Part shown: positions 7,628 through 14,349 of the stretch, one piece after another
Layout of the letters: every line of letters starts with the position of its first letter
Numbering within the stretch: position 1 is the first letter of the stretch
Source: CAYMOV01 sp964392085
GTDB lineage: Bacteria > Oederibacteriota > Muellerivitia > Muellerivitales > Muellerivitaceae
Reading direction: 5' to 3'
DNA length: 14,690 nucleotides
Assembly (NCBI GenBank): GCA_964392085.1
Contig: CAYMOV010000061.1
Coordinates: 1-14,690, forward strand
Made by a program: the position numbers and the translations under genes
Notes under the pieces: generated by a model
What the model was told of the DNA's origin: nothing
Database searches by the model: none
What the model saw: the letters and a program-made list of their open reading frames with translations, nothing else

Positions 7628-10600
7628 ATGAAAGGCAACAGCTACCACAACGAGATCGACACCTCGGCGCGGCCCTACCAGCAAAACAACGGCGGCCGTT
7701 GGAACCCGGGCGGCCAGTGGGTCAACATCCGCGAAAGGAGCCTGGATTACCTCTTCTTCAGCCACTTCCACCCCTATGTCCAGGGCCTGGTCCAGGACCT
7801 GAACAACGGCGGGGTGGACGAACTGCAGTCGGCGGACACGGTGTACCTGCCGGGACAGCCGGACCTGCCGAACCGCACCCAGCCCATGAGCGTGATCCCG
7901 GGGAGCACCCGCGCCAGCCTGGCCGCCGCCGCCAACGCCCAGCGCGGCGACGGCACGGCCGTGAGCCTCTCCGCCGGGACGCCCCTGACCCTGGCCGACG
8001 GCACCCCGGTGACATTGGCCGCGGGCACGGCGGTCCTTTACCCCGACGGCACCCAGGGCACCCTGGCGGCCCAAGCCGCCCCAACCCTCCCGGGGCTCAT
8101 CCCGGTCTCCTCGGCGCGGGGCATCCAATGGAACATCGCGACGAAGGATACGATCGTGCCGGAGAACACCTTGGTGACCCTGTCCACCGGGCCCATCCAG
8201 GCGGTCCTGTCCTCGGACGGCTCGCAGGTGGTGTTGCCGGCCGGTACGAAGGTCTTCCTTCGCGAAGGCCTGCCCCAACCCTATTACTACGAGGGGATCT
8301 TCGACCCCGCCCACTACAACCCCGACACCCCGGTGGACCAGCCCTATCCCGTGAAGGACCTGGACTTCACCTCCAACGGCGCCTACTCCCTGTACAACTG
8401 GGAGCTCTTCTTCCACGCGCCCCTGATGATCGCGACCCACCTGAGCGGGAACCAGAAGTACCAGGACGCCCAGCGGTGGTTCCACTACATCTTCAACCCC
8501 CTCGACAACGGCGCCGGGCCCACCCCCGACCGGTTCTGGAAGGTGAAGCCCTTCCAGTCCACCGACGTGCGGATGATCCAGGAGATCCTGGTGAACCTGT
8601 CCAAACCCCAGGACCCCCAGCTCTACGCCCAGACCGTCGCCAGCATCGACCAGTGGAAGGCCACGCCGTTCCAACCCTGGGCGGTGGCCAAGTACCGGCC
8701 CACGGCCTACATGCTCAAGACGGTCATGGCCTACCTCGACAACCTGGTCGCCTGGGGGGACTCGCTCTTCAGCCAGTACACGATCGAGACGATCAATGAG
8801 GCGGCCCAAATCTACATCCTGGCCGCCCATATCCTGGGGCCCAAGCCCCAGGCCGTGCCCAACAAGGGCTCGGTCAAGCCGCTCACCTACGCCGACCTTC
8901 GGGGGAACCTGGACGCCTTCGGCAACGCGCTGGAGGAGATGGAGGCGGACATGCCCTTCGACCTGGCGCCCCCGCCGCCCTCGGGCCCCGAGCCCCCCAA
9001 CGCCCAGATCCTCCCCGGCATCGGCCAGGCCCTCTACTTCTGCATCCCCCGCAACGACCGCATGCTGGCCTATTGGGACACCGTGGCGGACCGGCTCTTC
9101 AAGATCCACAACTCCCTCAACCTCCAGGGGGTCTTCCAGAAGCTTCCCCTGTACGACCCGCCGATCGACCCGGCCCTGCTGGTGCGGGCGGCCGCGGCGG
9201 GGCTGGACGTCAGCGCCATCGTGGCGGGGTTGAACCAGCCCCTGCCCCTGGTGCGGTTCAGGGTCCTGGCGGCCAAGGCCGCCGAGATCTGCCAGGAGGT
9301 GAAGTCCCTCGGGTCCCAGCTCGTGTCCGCCATCGAGAAGCAGGACAACGAGTCCATGGCCCTCCTGCGCGCCCAGCACGAGTCGACGATGCTGGGGCTG
9401 GCCCAGGTGGTCAAGTATTCGCAGTGGCAGGAGGCCGGCAAGGCGAAGCAGGGGTTGGAGACGAACCTGGCCAACGCCGTCGAGAAGTACACCTATTACC
9501 AGTCGCTGTTGGGCCGCACCCCGAGCCAAATCACCGCGAGCCTGCCCCAGTCGGCGGCGTTGGACGCGGGGAGCCTGGAGAACCTCAACTTCTCCCAATC
9601 GGGCGATACGGCCGAACCCAAGATGGCCTTCGACGCCGTCACCCCCGACGTGGCCAAGAACGCCACCTCGGTGACCGACGGCGAGGTGATCACCATGAGC
9701 CGCCACGAGGTGGCGGAGATGGACAAGCTGTCCTCGGGGAGGGATTCGCAGATCACGGCCAGCGCCCTGGAGGGCCTGTCCTCCGGGTTGAGCCTGATCC
9801 CCCAGATGAAGGTGCACGTCCAGCCCTTCGGCGTGGGCGGCACGATCGAGTTCGGCGGCATCGAGATCTCGAAGATGCTCTCGGGCCTCGCCACGGTGGC
9901 CCGGATCGCCTCGGAGGAATACTCGTACGAGGCGGGCAAGACCTCCAAACTGGGCACCTACAGCCGCAGGATGGACGATTGGACCTTCCAGAGCAACAGC
10001 GCCAAGGGGGAGATCAACCAGCTCTACAAGCAGCTGCGCGCCGCGGAGATCCGGGAGGCCATCGCCGGGAAGGAATACCAGAACCACCTGGTGCAGATCC
10101 AGCATTCCCAGGACATCGAGAACTTCCTGGAGGGGCAGAAGGTGGCGGGCTTCGAGGTGAAGGAATCGACCATCGACTTCTACGCCTGGATGCGGCGGGA
10201 AGTGAAGGGGGTCTACGCCAACGCCTTCCAGCTGGCCTTCGACGTGGCCAAGAAGGCCGAGCGGGCCATGCAGCACGAGCTGGGGGATACGTCCCTCACC
10301 TATATCCAGCCCAACTACCTGGACGGCACCGAGGGGCTGATGGCCGGTGAAAAGCTGATGTTCGACCTGCGCCGGATGGAGACGGAATACACCAACCTGA
10401 ACCAGCGGGAATACGAGATGACCAAGCACGTGAGCCTATTGCAGGTGAACCCGCTGGCCCTGGTCCAGCTGAGGGCCACGGGGACCTGCCTGGTGACCTT
10501 GCCGGAGGAGCTGTTCGACCTGGACGGGCCGGGCCATTACTTTCGCCGGGTCAAGTCGGTGGCCGTGACCATCCCCTGCGTGACCGGGCCTTACACCAGC

Positions 10601-11416
10601 GTCAACTGCACGCTTTCATTGCAACAGAGTTCCATCCGCACCAGCGCGGACGCCGCCACGGGGTACCTCAGGCAGGGCGCTGACGACATCCGGTTCAACG
10701 ACTATTACGGCACCCTCCAGTCGATCGTGACCAGCTCGGGCCAGTCGGACAGCGGCCTGTTCGAGGCCAACCTGAACGACGAGCGGTACCTGCCTTTCGA
10801 GCGGGTGGGGGTCATCAGCCAGTGGCAGTTGACCCTGCCCTCGGACGTGCCACAGTTCGACTTCGACACCATCACCGACGTCATCCTGCACATCCGTTAC
10901 ACCGCCCGGGAGGGAGGGGAACTGCTGAAGACCGCCGCCGTGGTGAACCTGCAGAAGCAGATCCAGAAGGCCCAGACGGTCGGGTCGATGCGGCTGTTCT
11001 CGGTCCGCCATGAGTTCCCGACGGAATGGGCCAAATTCAGGAGCCCAGCGGGGGCCACCGGCGCGGCCCCGGCCACCCTGGCCCTGAGCTTCCTGCCCCA
11101 GCACTACCCGTACTGGGCGCAGAGCTTCATCGGCCAGAACAAGCTGTCGATCACGGGGGTAAGGTTGATCGCGGAGATGCCGGCCAACGCGGGGGTCAAT
11201 ACCGTGAACTTCTGTGACCACCTGGATATGACCAGCGGGCACAAGGTGGGCCTGGCGGTCAACAGCCAGTGGGATGGGTTGCTGGATGGGACCTGGCCCA
11301 AGCCCGCCCTGCCGCCGGCCATCACGCCCGCCCCACCCGCCACGCCATTCACGCTGAATGCGGATAACAACGGGATGAAGGACCTTTGGTTGGCCGTGAC
11401 TTGGGGCCACACCTGA
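7628..11416 (+). CDS. Tc toxin A subunit, C-terminal chain with pore and TcB-binding domain (TcaB/YenA2-like)
   Basis: C-terminal half of a split TcA, 1262 residues. Residues 41-66 carry the HPYVQGLVQDLN element that follows the neuraminidase-like region in unsplit TcA. An octapeptide-repeat insert fills about 109-213. The conserved FDPAHYNP, PYPVKDLDF, YSLYNWELFFHAPL and QRWFHYIFNP blocks occupy 225-291, and RNDRMLAYWDTVADRLFKIH 475-494. Residues about 545-885 are long helices with a Gly-rich hinge (GVGGTIEFGG, 735-744), fitting the TcA pore-forming translocation channel and its tip. Residues about 905-1255 match the TcB-binding domain (LATALVQLRATG-like start at 943-952, then LPEELFDLDGPGHYFRRVKS at 958-977). 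The protein should assemble with the upstream gene product into a pentameric channel and dock a TcB-TcC cocoon. Length is close to YenA2/TcaB-type chains. No signal peptide is seen, as usual for Tc proteins. The partner genes are absent from the window. Confidence 0.93.
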   Translation: MKGNSYHNEIDTSARPYQQNNGGRWNPGGQWVNIRERSLDYLFFSHFHPYVQGLVQDLNNGGVDELQSADTVYLPGQPDLPNRTQPMSVIPGSTRASLAAAANAQRGDGTAVSLSAGTPLTLADGTPVTLAAGTAVLYPDGTQGTLAAQAAPTLPGLIPVSSARGIQWNIATKDTIVPENTLVTLSTGPIQAVLSSDGSQVVLPAGTKVFLREGLPQPYYYEGIFDPAHYNPDTPVDQPYPVKDLDFTSNGAYSLYNWELFFHAPLMIATHLSGNQKYQDAQRWFHYIFNPLDNGAGPTPDRFWKVKPFQSTDVRMIQEILVNLSKPQDPQLYAQTVASIDQWKATPFQPWAVAKYRPTAYMLKTVMAYLDNLVAWGDSLFSQYTIETINEAAQIYILAAHILGPKPQAVPNKGSVKPLTYADLRGNLDAFGNALEEMEADMPFDLAPPPPSGPEPPNAQILPGIGQALYFCIPRNDRMLAYWDTVADRLFKIHNSLNLQGVFQKLPLYDPPIDPALLVRAAAAGLDVSAIVAGLNQPLPLVRFRVLAAKAAEICQEVKSLGSQLVSAIEKQDNESMALLRAQHESTMLGLAQVVKYSQWQEAGKAKQGLETNLANAVEKYTYYQSLLGRTPSQITASLPQSAALDAGSLENLNFSQSGDTAEPKMAFDAVTPDVAKNATSVTDGEVITMSRHEVAEMDKLSSGRDSQITASALEGLSSGLSLIPQMKVHVQPFGVGGTIEFGGIEISKMLSGLATVARIASEEYSYEAGKTSKLGTYSRRMDDWTFQSNSAKGEINQLYKQLRAAEIREAIAGKEYQNHLVQIQHSQDIENFLEGQKVAGFEVKESTIDFYAWMRREVKGVYANAFQLAFDVAKKAERAMQHELGDTSLTYIQPNYLDGTEGLMAGEKLMFDLRRMETEYTNLNQREYEMTKHVSLLQVNPLALVQLRATGTCLVTLPEELFDLDGPGHYFRRVKSVAVTIPCVTGPYTSVNCTLSLQQSSIRTSADAATGYLRQGADDIRFNDYYGTLQSIVTSSGQSDSGLFEANLNDERYLPFERVGVISQWQLTLPSDVPQFDFDTITDVILHIRYTAREGGELLKTAAVVNLQKQIQKAQTVGSMRLFSVRHEFPTEWAKFRSPAGATGAAPATLALSFLPQHYPYWAQSFIGQNKLSITGVRLIAEMPANAGVNTVNFCDHLDMTSGHKVGLAVNSQWDGLLDGTWPKPALPPAITPAPPATPFTLNADNNGMKDLWLAVTWGHT
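7952..8266 (+). repeat. Octapeptide repeats (G-T-x-V-x-L-x-x) inserted in the TcA C-terminal chain
   Basis: From 7952 to 8071 five octapeptides follow each other without a gap, each starting Gly-Thr, with Val/Leu at position 4 and usually Leu at position 6 (for example GTPLTLAD and GTPVTLAA). After about 30 residues of related sequence, further units occur at 8165-8188 (NTLVTLST) and 8219-8266 (GSQVVLPA, GTKVFLRE). Alternating hydrophobic residues with a Gly-[TS] turn every eight residues suggest stacked short beta strands. The block lies between two conserved TcA elements (HPYVQGLV and FDPAHYNP), which are closer together in Photorhabdus-type TcA as I recall it. Confidence 0.8.
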
Positions 11417-11552
11417 GGGGGGCCTGAAGGCATGCTCACTCTCGATTGAGGGGAGCCCTTCGACGGATTCGACCTAGCTCACCGTCTGTACCTCAGGGTG
11501 GCAGGGGCGGGGTGAGGGTGATCTTTCCTGGGTTTCCGCACCCAAGCACTAT

Positions 11553-11594
11553 CGCGTCATGTGACGCGTTGGCGTGAAATGATTAGGTGACGCG
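11553..11594. promoter_or_regulatory. Possible operator: CGCGTCA-TG-TGACGCG palindrome plus a third half-site
   Basis: A perfect 7-base inverted repeat with a 2-base spacer lies at 11553-11568. A further TGACGCG copy lies at 11588-11594, starting 26 bases after the previous one. The group ends 35 bases before the -35 box of the next gene, a position suited to a DNA-binding activator. The regulator is unknown. It could also act as a short hairpin in RNA. Confidence 0.4.
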
Positions 11595-11629
11595 ATTCTC
11601 CCTGAGGCTGTAATAGTCCAGCCATGGCC

Positions 11630-11658
11630 ATGACGGCCGACGCGCTGTTGGTTATAAT
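11630..11658 (+). promoter_or_regulatory. Sigma-70-type promoter of the membrane-protein gene
   Basis: A perfect -10 hexamer TATAAT lies at 11653-11658, and ATGACG (four of six matches to TTGACA) at 11630-11635, with an optimal 17-base spacer. Transcription should begin near 11665. That is after ATG 11661, so it favours ATG 11691 as the translation start. Confidence 0.7.
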
Positions 11659-11690
11659 CCATGGTGTCTATCAGTCGATCTAAGGGATCT

Positions 11691-13208
11691 ATGAAACGAT
11701 CAACGGTTTATTACCTCTCCTTTGGCATCCTCCTGGGCTTCCTCCTTTACGTATCCGCCTTGTTCCTCGTCGGGTACCACCTGGGATATGGGTTCCCTGA
11801 CGGTCAATTCCATCCTCGGGCATACCTACCACTCCTCCTAAGCCTTTTATTTCTTGGGGTGCTCCACTGGATGGTAATGAGACGTTCGCCTGACATCTTC
11901 GTTAACCTCAAGTCAATCGGTGTGGTCGCATTGTCGGTCCTGCCGGGTGTCCTGTTCGCTGTCTTGGTCATGGGCGCGGTGGGGTCCTTCTGCTTCAATT
12001 GGGCGTGGGAAAAGGCCGTCAAGGAAGGGTACGCGCTCGAGGAACCGCCGCCAGGAAACGCCGATACCAGCGACGACAACGCCGTGGTGTGGTTGAACCG
12101 GTCGAGGGATGACCTTAATAAGAGCGTGGACAAGGGCGATAAGGATGAGTCCATGAAGCTCTCGAAAGTACTGGCGAAGGCCAACGAAGGCAGTGTCACA
12201 AAGGCGGATATGGCCTATGTCCGGGTAATCATCAAGGGGCACCGTCAGGGCATGGACTTGTTGAGGCGCTCCGCCCGTTGCAAGGTGGTGAACTGGGAAC
12301 CTTGTGATTACGGGGGAATAGGGGAACAACCGCTCTTCGCTCACCTTTTGAAGGGATCGAAACTCCTTGTCTGCTCGGCCGTCCTAGCGAAGTCGGAGGG
12401 CCGCTTTAGCGACGCGGCCCAGGACCTCAAGGTTGCCGCCTTCCTGGCGGACGCAACCTCCCGGACGGACTTTCTGATCGGCGAAATGGTTGGGATCGCC
12501 GAATACAATATTTACTGCAACGGGGTCCAGTGTTGCCTGGCTGATAAGCCCCGGCAAAACCCGGATACCACCTGGATCACTGGGACGGTTGACCCTGACA
12601 GGATCGTCAAGGGTCTCTACCAGTCGCTATCGATGGAATACATGCTTTGGCGCAAATCATTGACTACAAACGCACTGAAAAGTTACAAAAGCCGGCCTGC
12701 GAAAATCCTGTCGTGGTTCATCAGGCCCTATCTATATCTCGATACGTTCACCGGTATATGGGAAGGCCGGAAAGTCATGGCCAGTTTCAAAAATCCTTAT
12801 CCGGTCTTTGAGCAGGACTACCAGGCGGCGGAACGGGATTATCAAAACAATGCCTGGGTCATATCGGTGATCGCCCTTCCCAAATTCGACAAGATGTTCG
12901 TGAAGGCATTGGCGTGTTCGACACGACTTAAGACGATGCGGTTGGCCTGCACGGCAAGGATCTACCGGGGGAAATACGGGGCCTGGCCGGCCCAAGTGGA
13001 TGACCTTGGTAAGGCAGGCTTGAAACCCGACGATTGGGCGGATCCCTTCACCCTGGGGAAAATCCGGATGATTCATGACGGGGGATACCTTGTTTTCTAC
13101 AGCCCGGGGCCAGATCTCCAGGATGAACAGGGAAGAACCCCGTTTGAGATAAAACAAATGAAAGGTGATTTGGCATTCCGGGTACCACTGGTTGTGATCG
13201 GGAAGTGA
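11691..13208 (+). CDS. Three-helix membrane protein with a large C-terminal domain, unknown function
   Basis: Unrecognised 505-residue membrane protein. Three hydrophobic segments lie near residues 7-29, 44-63 and 75-102, followed by an about 400-residue hydrophilic part. Arg/Lys near the first helix (MKR) suggests the short N-terminus is cytoplasmic, which would put the large domain outside the membrane after three crossings; this is an inference. The C-terminal part has R-x-K-T-M-R-L-A-C-T-A-R-I-Y-R-x-K-Y-G-A-W-P, then W-A-DPF, and GYLVFYSPGPDLQDEQG. I recall this order (basic helix, G-x-[YW]-P, DPF, Y-S-x-G-x-D-x-x-D) from uncharacterised proteins with pseudopilin-like tails, without a known role. 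ATG 11691 is chosen over ATG 11661 because the predicted transcript starts near 11665 and AAGGGA lies at 11682-11687, although its spacing is short. Base composition is clearly less GC-rich than the toxin genes. It is transcribed on its own promoter, so a role with the toxin is not implied. Confidence 0.8.
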   Translation: MKRSTVYYLSFGILLGFLLYVSALFLVGYHLGYGFPDGQFHPRAYLPLLLSLLFLGVLHWMVMRRSPDIFVNLKSIGVVALSVLPGVLFAVLVMGAVGSFCFNWAWEKAVKEGYALEEPPPGNADTSDDNAVVWLNRSRDDLNKSVDKGDKDESMKLSKVLAKANEGSVTKADMAYVRVIIKGHRQGMDLLRRSARCKVVNWEPCDYGGIGEQPLFAHLLKGSKLLVCSAVLAKSEGRFSDAAQDLKVAAFLADATSRTDFLIGEMVGIAEYNIYCNGVQCCLADKPRQNPDTTWITGTVDPDRIVKGLYQSLSMEYMLWRKSLTTNALKSYKSRPAKILSWFIRPYLYLDTFTGIWEGRKVMASFKNPYPVFEQDYQAAERDYQNNAWVISVIALPKFDKMFVKALACSTRLKTMRLACTARIYRGKYGAWPAQVDDLGKAGLKPDDWADPFTLGKIRMIHDGGYLVFYSPGPDLQDEQGRTPFEIKQMKGDLAFRVPLVVIGK

Positions 13209-13220
13209 TCTAATCTTGGG

Positions 13221-13253
13221 AGGGTTTCATTATTGGCAAACCCTAGGTTGCCA
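13221..13253 (+). promoter_or_regulatory. Two overlapping, mutually exclusive hairpins after the membrane-protein gene
   Basis: AGGGTTT 13221-13227 pairs perfectly with AAACCCT 13238-13244 (10-base loop). TGGCAA 13234-13239 pairs perfectly with TTGCCA 13248-13253 (8-base loop). They share bases 13238-13239, so both cannot form at full length. They start 12 bases after the stop codon. There is no U-run, so this is not a classical intrinsic terminator. It could be a weak or factor-dependent terminator or an attenuator-like switch. Confidence 0.4.
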
Positions 13254-13372
13254 TGAAGTGTGCTCGCAGGGTTCTACTTCAAGTACTTGATCTTATGCTT
13301 CAGCAACTACTAAACTTTAGGGATTGGGCGTTAAAGTTGGTTAAAGACCGGTATTTATGGCATTGGGGATAA
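13253..13372 (+). CDS. Possible 39-residue basic, Leu-rich peptide
   Basis: ATG 13253 opens 39 codons to TAA 13370-13372. The peptide is rich in Leu, Arg, Lys and Trp and could form one amphipathic helix (LLQVLDLMLQQLLNF then KLVKDRYLW). Only a weak AGG (13245-13247) precedes the start. The A of the ATG is the last base of a perfect TGGCAA/TTGCCA hairpin that could mask it. A chance frame of this length is quite possible in this sequence. No family is recognised. Confidence 0.25.
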   Translation: MKCARRVLLQVLDLMLQQLLNFRDWALKLVKDRYLWHWG

Positions 13373-13402
13373 GCCACTAGCTAAGGCACTGGCTACAGCT
13401 AA

Positions 13403-13555
13403 TTAATGCCTCTTTCTTGCGGGCTTCTTAATCAGGAAGAACCAGGACGGTACCCAAATAGCTAAAAGGATCAAGCCAAGAGGATGGTTTACGGCGGTAA
13501 TAATTCCAAATACCGTGGTTAGTGGGCTAATAAAGTTGACTTGTTTGATGCCCAA
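13403..13555 (-). CDS. Small membrane protein (50 residues), TTG start
   Basis: On the minus strand, 50 codons run from TTG (plus 13553-13555) to TAA (plus 13403-13405). An AGGA lies 8 bases upstream (plus 13564-13567), which supports the TTG start; an in-frame TAA closes the frame six codons before that AGGA reaches the start region. The protein has a short polar N-terminus (GIKQVN), a hydrophobic stretch around 8-23, a His-Pro turn (NHPLG, 23-27), a strong hydrophobic segment at 27-42 (LILLAIWVPSWFFLI), and a very basic tail (KKPARKRH). This fits a single helix or a tight hairpin with the C-terminus in the cytoplasm. The protein-like composition and clear topology make chance less likely, but no family is recognised. 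It resembles the size class of holin-like or toxin-like microproteins without a specific match. Confidence 0.5.
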   Translation of the reverse strand: MGIKQVNFISPLTTVFGIITAVNHPLGLILLAIWVPSWFFLIKKPARKRH

Positions 13556-13763
13556 GGCGCTAATCCTGAAACAGAGTTAGAGCTTAAATCTAAGTAACTC
13601 ATGTAATTCAGGTATCAGGTCTCAGGTAACGCACAGCAATGACAAGAAAAGCATAGTGGTTTAAAAAGGACTTAGTCAATAGGGTTGGTGATGATGCCCT
13701 TAAATATATTTGCCAATGGTGATTCAATTAATCCTCTAAACCCATTTTTGAAGGGTAGTCAAG

Positions 13764-13892
13764 ATGAATAACCTCAATTGGACCCGGGAATTTATTAACT
13801 CCAACCCTAGCCCACCACTACAATTAACTGAGCAAGAGATTCAAGAAACAATCCAGATGATTAGGGATTACCTGGTAGGCAGAAATCCATAG
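13764..13892 (+). CDS. Small hypothetical protein (42 residues)
   Basis: ATG 13764 opens 42 codons to TAG 13890-13892. AAGGG at 13751-13755 lies 8 bases before the start and is a fair ribosome binding site. The first half is polar with Asn and Pro (WTREFINSNPSPP). The second half should be one amphipathic helix (LTEQEIQETIQMIRDYLVG) with Ile/Leu on one face and Glu/Gln on the other. This looks like a real soluble small protein or a short dimerising peptide. It converges on the minus-strand gene that ends at 13908, with only 15 bases between the two stop codons. No family is recognised. Confidence 0.45.
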   Translation: MNNLNWTREFINSNPSPPLQLTEQEIQETIQMIRDYLVGRNP

Positions 13893-13907
13893 CCGATTAC
13901 TAAAAGG

Positions 13908-14069
13908 CTAATGCTTGATGTCCGAATTAACCGTATTGGAAATGTTGATTTGAATTATGGGGGAGTCCTTTTTGATTAGTGCAGTCAGTACCAATGCAAA
14001 TGCACCTATTAATGCGGGAATGGCCGCTAAAATCAAAAGCTGTTTAAAAGTTAGATTCTTTGAGCCCAT
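13908..14069 (-). CDS. Small single-helix membrane protein (53 residues)
   Basis: On the minus strand, 53 codons run from ATG (plus 14067-14069) to TAG (plus 13908-13910). The N-terminus is short and basic (MGSKNLTFKQ). Residues 11-32 form a clean transmembrane segment (LLILAAIPALIGAFALVLTALI), then KK and a polar tail with INISNTVNSD. Positive charges flank both ends of the helix, so the topology is unclear. No good Shine-Dalgarno precedes the ATG, which lowers confidence in the start. The sequence is protein-like and hydrophobic over exactly one membrane span. It could also be a leftover of a longer decayed gene. No family is recognised. Confidence 0.5.
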   Translation of the reverse strand: MGSKNLTFKQLLILAAIPALIGAFALVLTALIKKDSPIIQINISNTVNSDIKH

Positions 14070-14111
14070 AGGTTTAGTCTAGGAAGCGGTTGCCTTTCAT
14101 GCAAATTAGTC

Positions 14112-14138
14112 ACCCCCGACAAGGGGTCTCTAAAGACC
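14112..14138. promoter_or_regulatory. Pair of overlapping short hairpins
   Basis: ACCCC 14112-14116 pairs with GGGGT 14123-14127, and GGTCT 14125-14129 pairs with AGACC 14134-14138. The two stems share 14125-14127 and exclude each other. They lie about 45 bases upstream of the start of the minus-strand 53-codon gene. No U-run is present, so function is unknown. Confidence 0.3.
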
Positions 14139-14315
14139 AAGATTCAGGTGTATTTGCATCCAATTTCAGGTTATCAAGAAGCGTGATGAGAACAAAATCG
14201 GTCGCCCCCTCTGTTAGGCGGCGGATTGTCTTCTAAACCCAATTTCTCACAGGTAAAGGACCCTTTAGCCATTTGGTGTATTTTTAGGAATGCTCCAGAG
14301 GCTAATAAGTAGGTC

Positions 14316-14321
14316 TATAAT
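14316..14321 (+). promoter_or_regulatory. -10 promoter element of the lipoprotein gene
   Basis: A perfect TATAAT lies 28 bases before ATG 14350. No good TTGACA-like box is found 16-18 bases upstream. Transcription would begin near 14328, giving a leader of about 22 bases, close to the layout before the membrane-protein gene at 11691. Confidence 0.5.
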
Positions 14322-14349
14322 GCCTAGGAAGTTAAACGCAGGGGGTCTT

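Larger units (their letters stand above)
13209..14349. other. AT-richer 1.1-kb stretch with small reading frames only
   Basis: No gene longer than about 55 codons is visible here on either strand. Sample lines count about 35-48% G+C, against about 70% in the toxin genes. Besides the small reading frames and hairpins listed separately, I see no tRNA T-loop (GGTTCGA-type), no CRISPR-like array, no transposase and no obvious long direct repeats. A different origin or decayed genes would explain the composition. Confidence 0.6.

Noticed and set aside
11417..11552. Search for an intrinsic terminator after the toxin operon
   Set aside because: Only stems of about four pairs (such as GGGT/ACCC near 11531-11544) and no U-run were found, so no terminator is claimed.
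11661..11690. ATG 11661 as start of the membrane-protein gene
   Set aside because: The promoter's TATAAT ends at 11658, so transcription should start after this ATG. No ribosome binding site precedes it.
14213..14219. GTTAGGC, a match to the integron attC core GTTRRRY
   Set aside because: No paired RYYYAAC site with the inner L boxes at the expected distance, and no integrase; a lone 7-base match is expected by chance.
14099..14236. 45-codon plus-strand frame rich in Ser and Arg
   Set aside because: No Shine-Dalgarno at proper distance, no secondary-structure pattern, and it spans hairpins; a chance frame is likelier.
14174..14272. 32-codon minus-strand frame starting MAKGSF with two cysteines
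   Set aside because: No ribosome binding site and too short to separate from chance.
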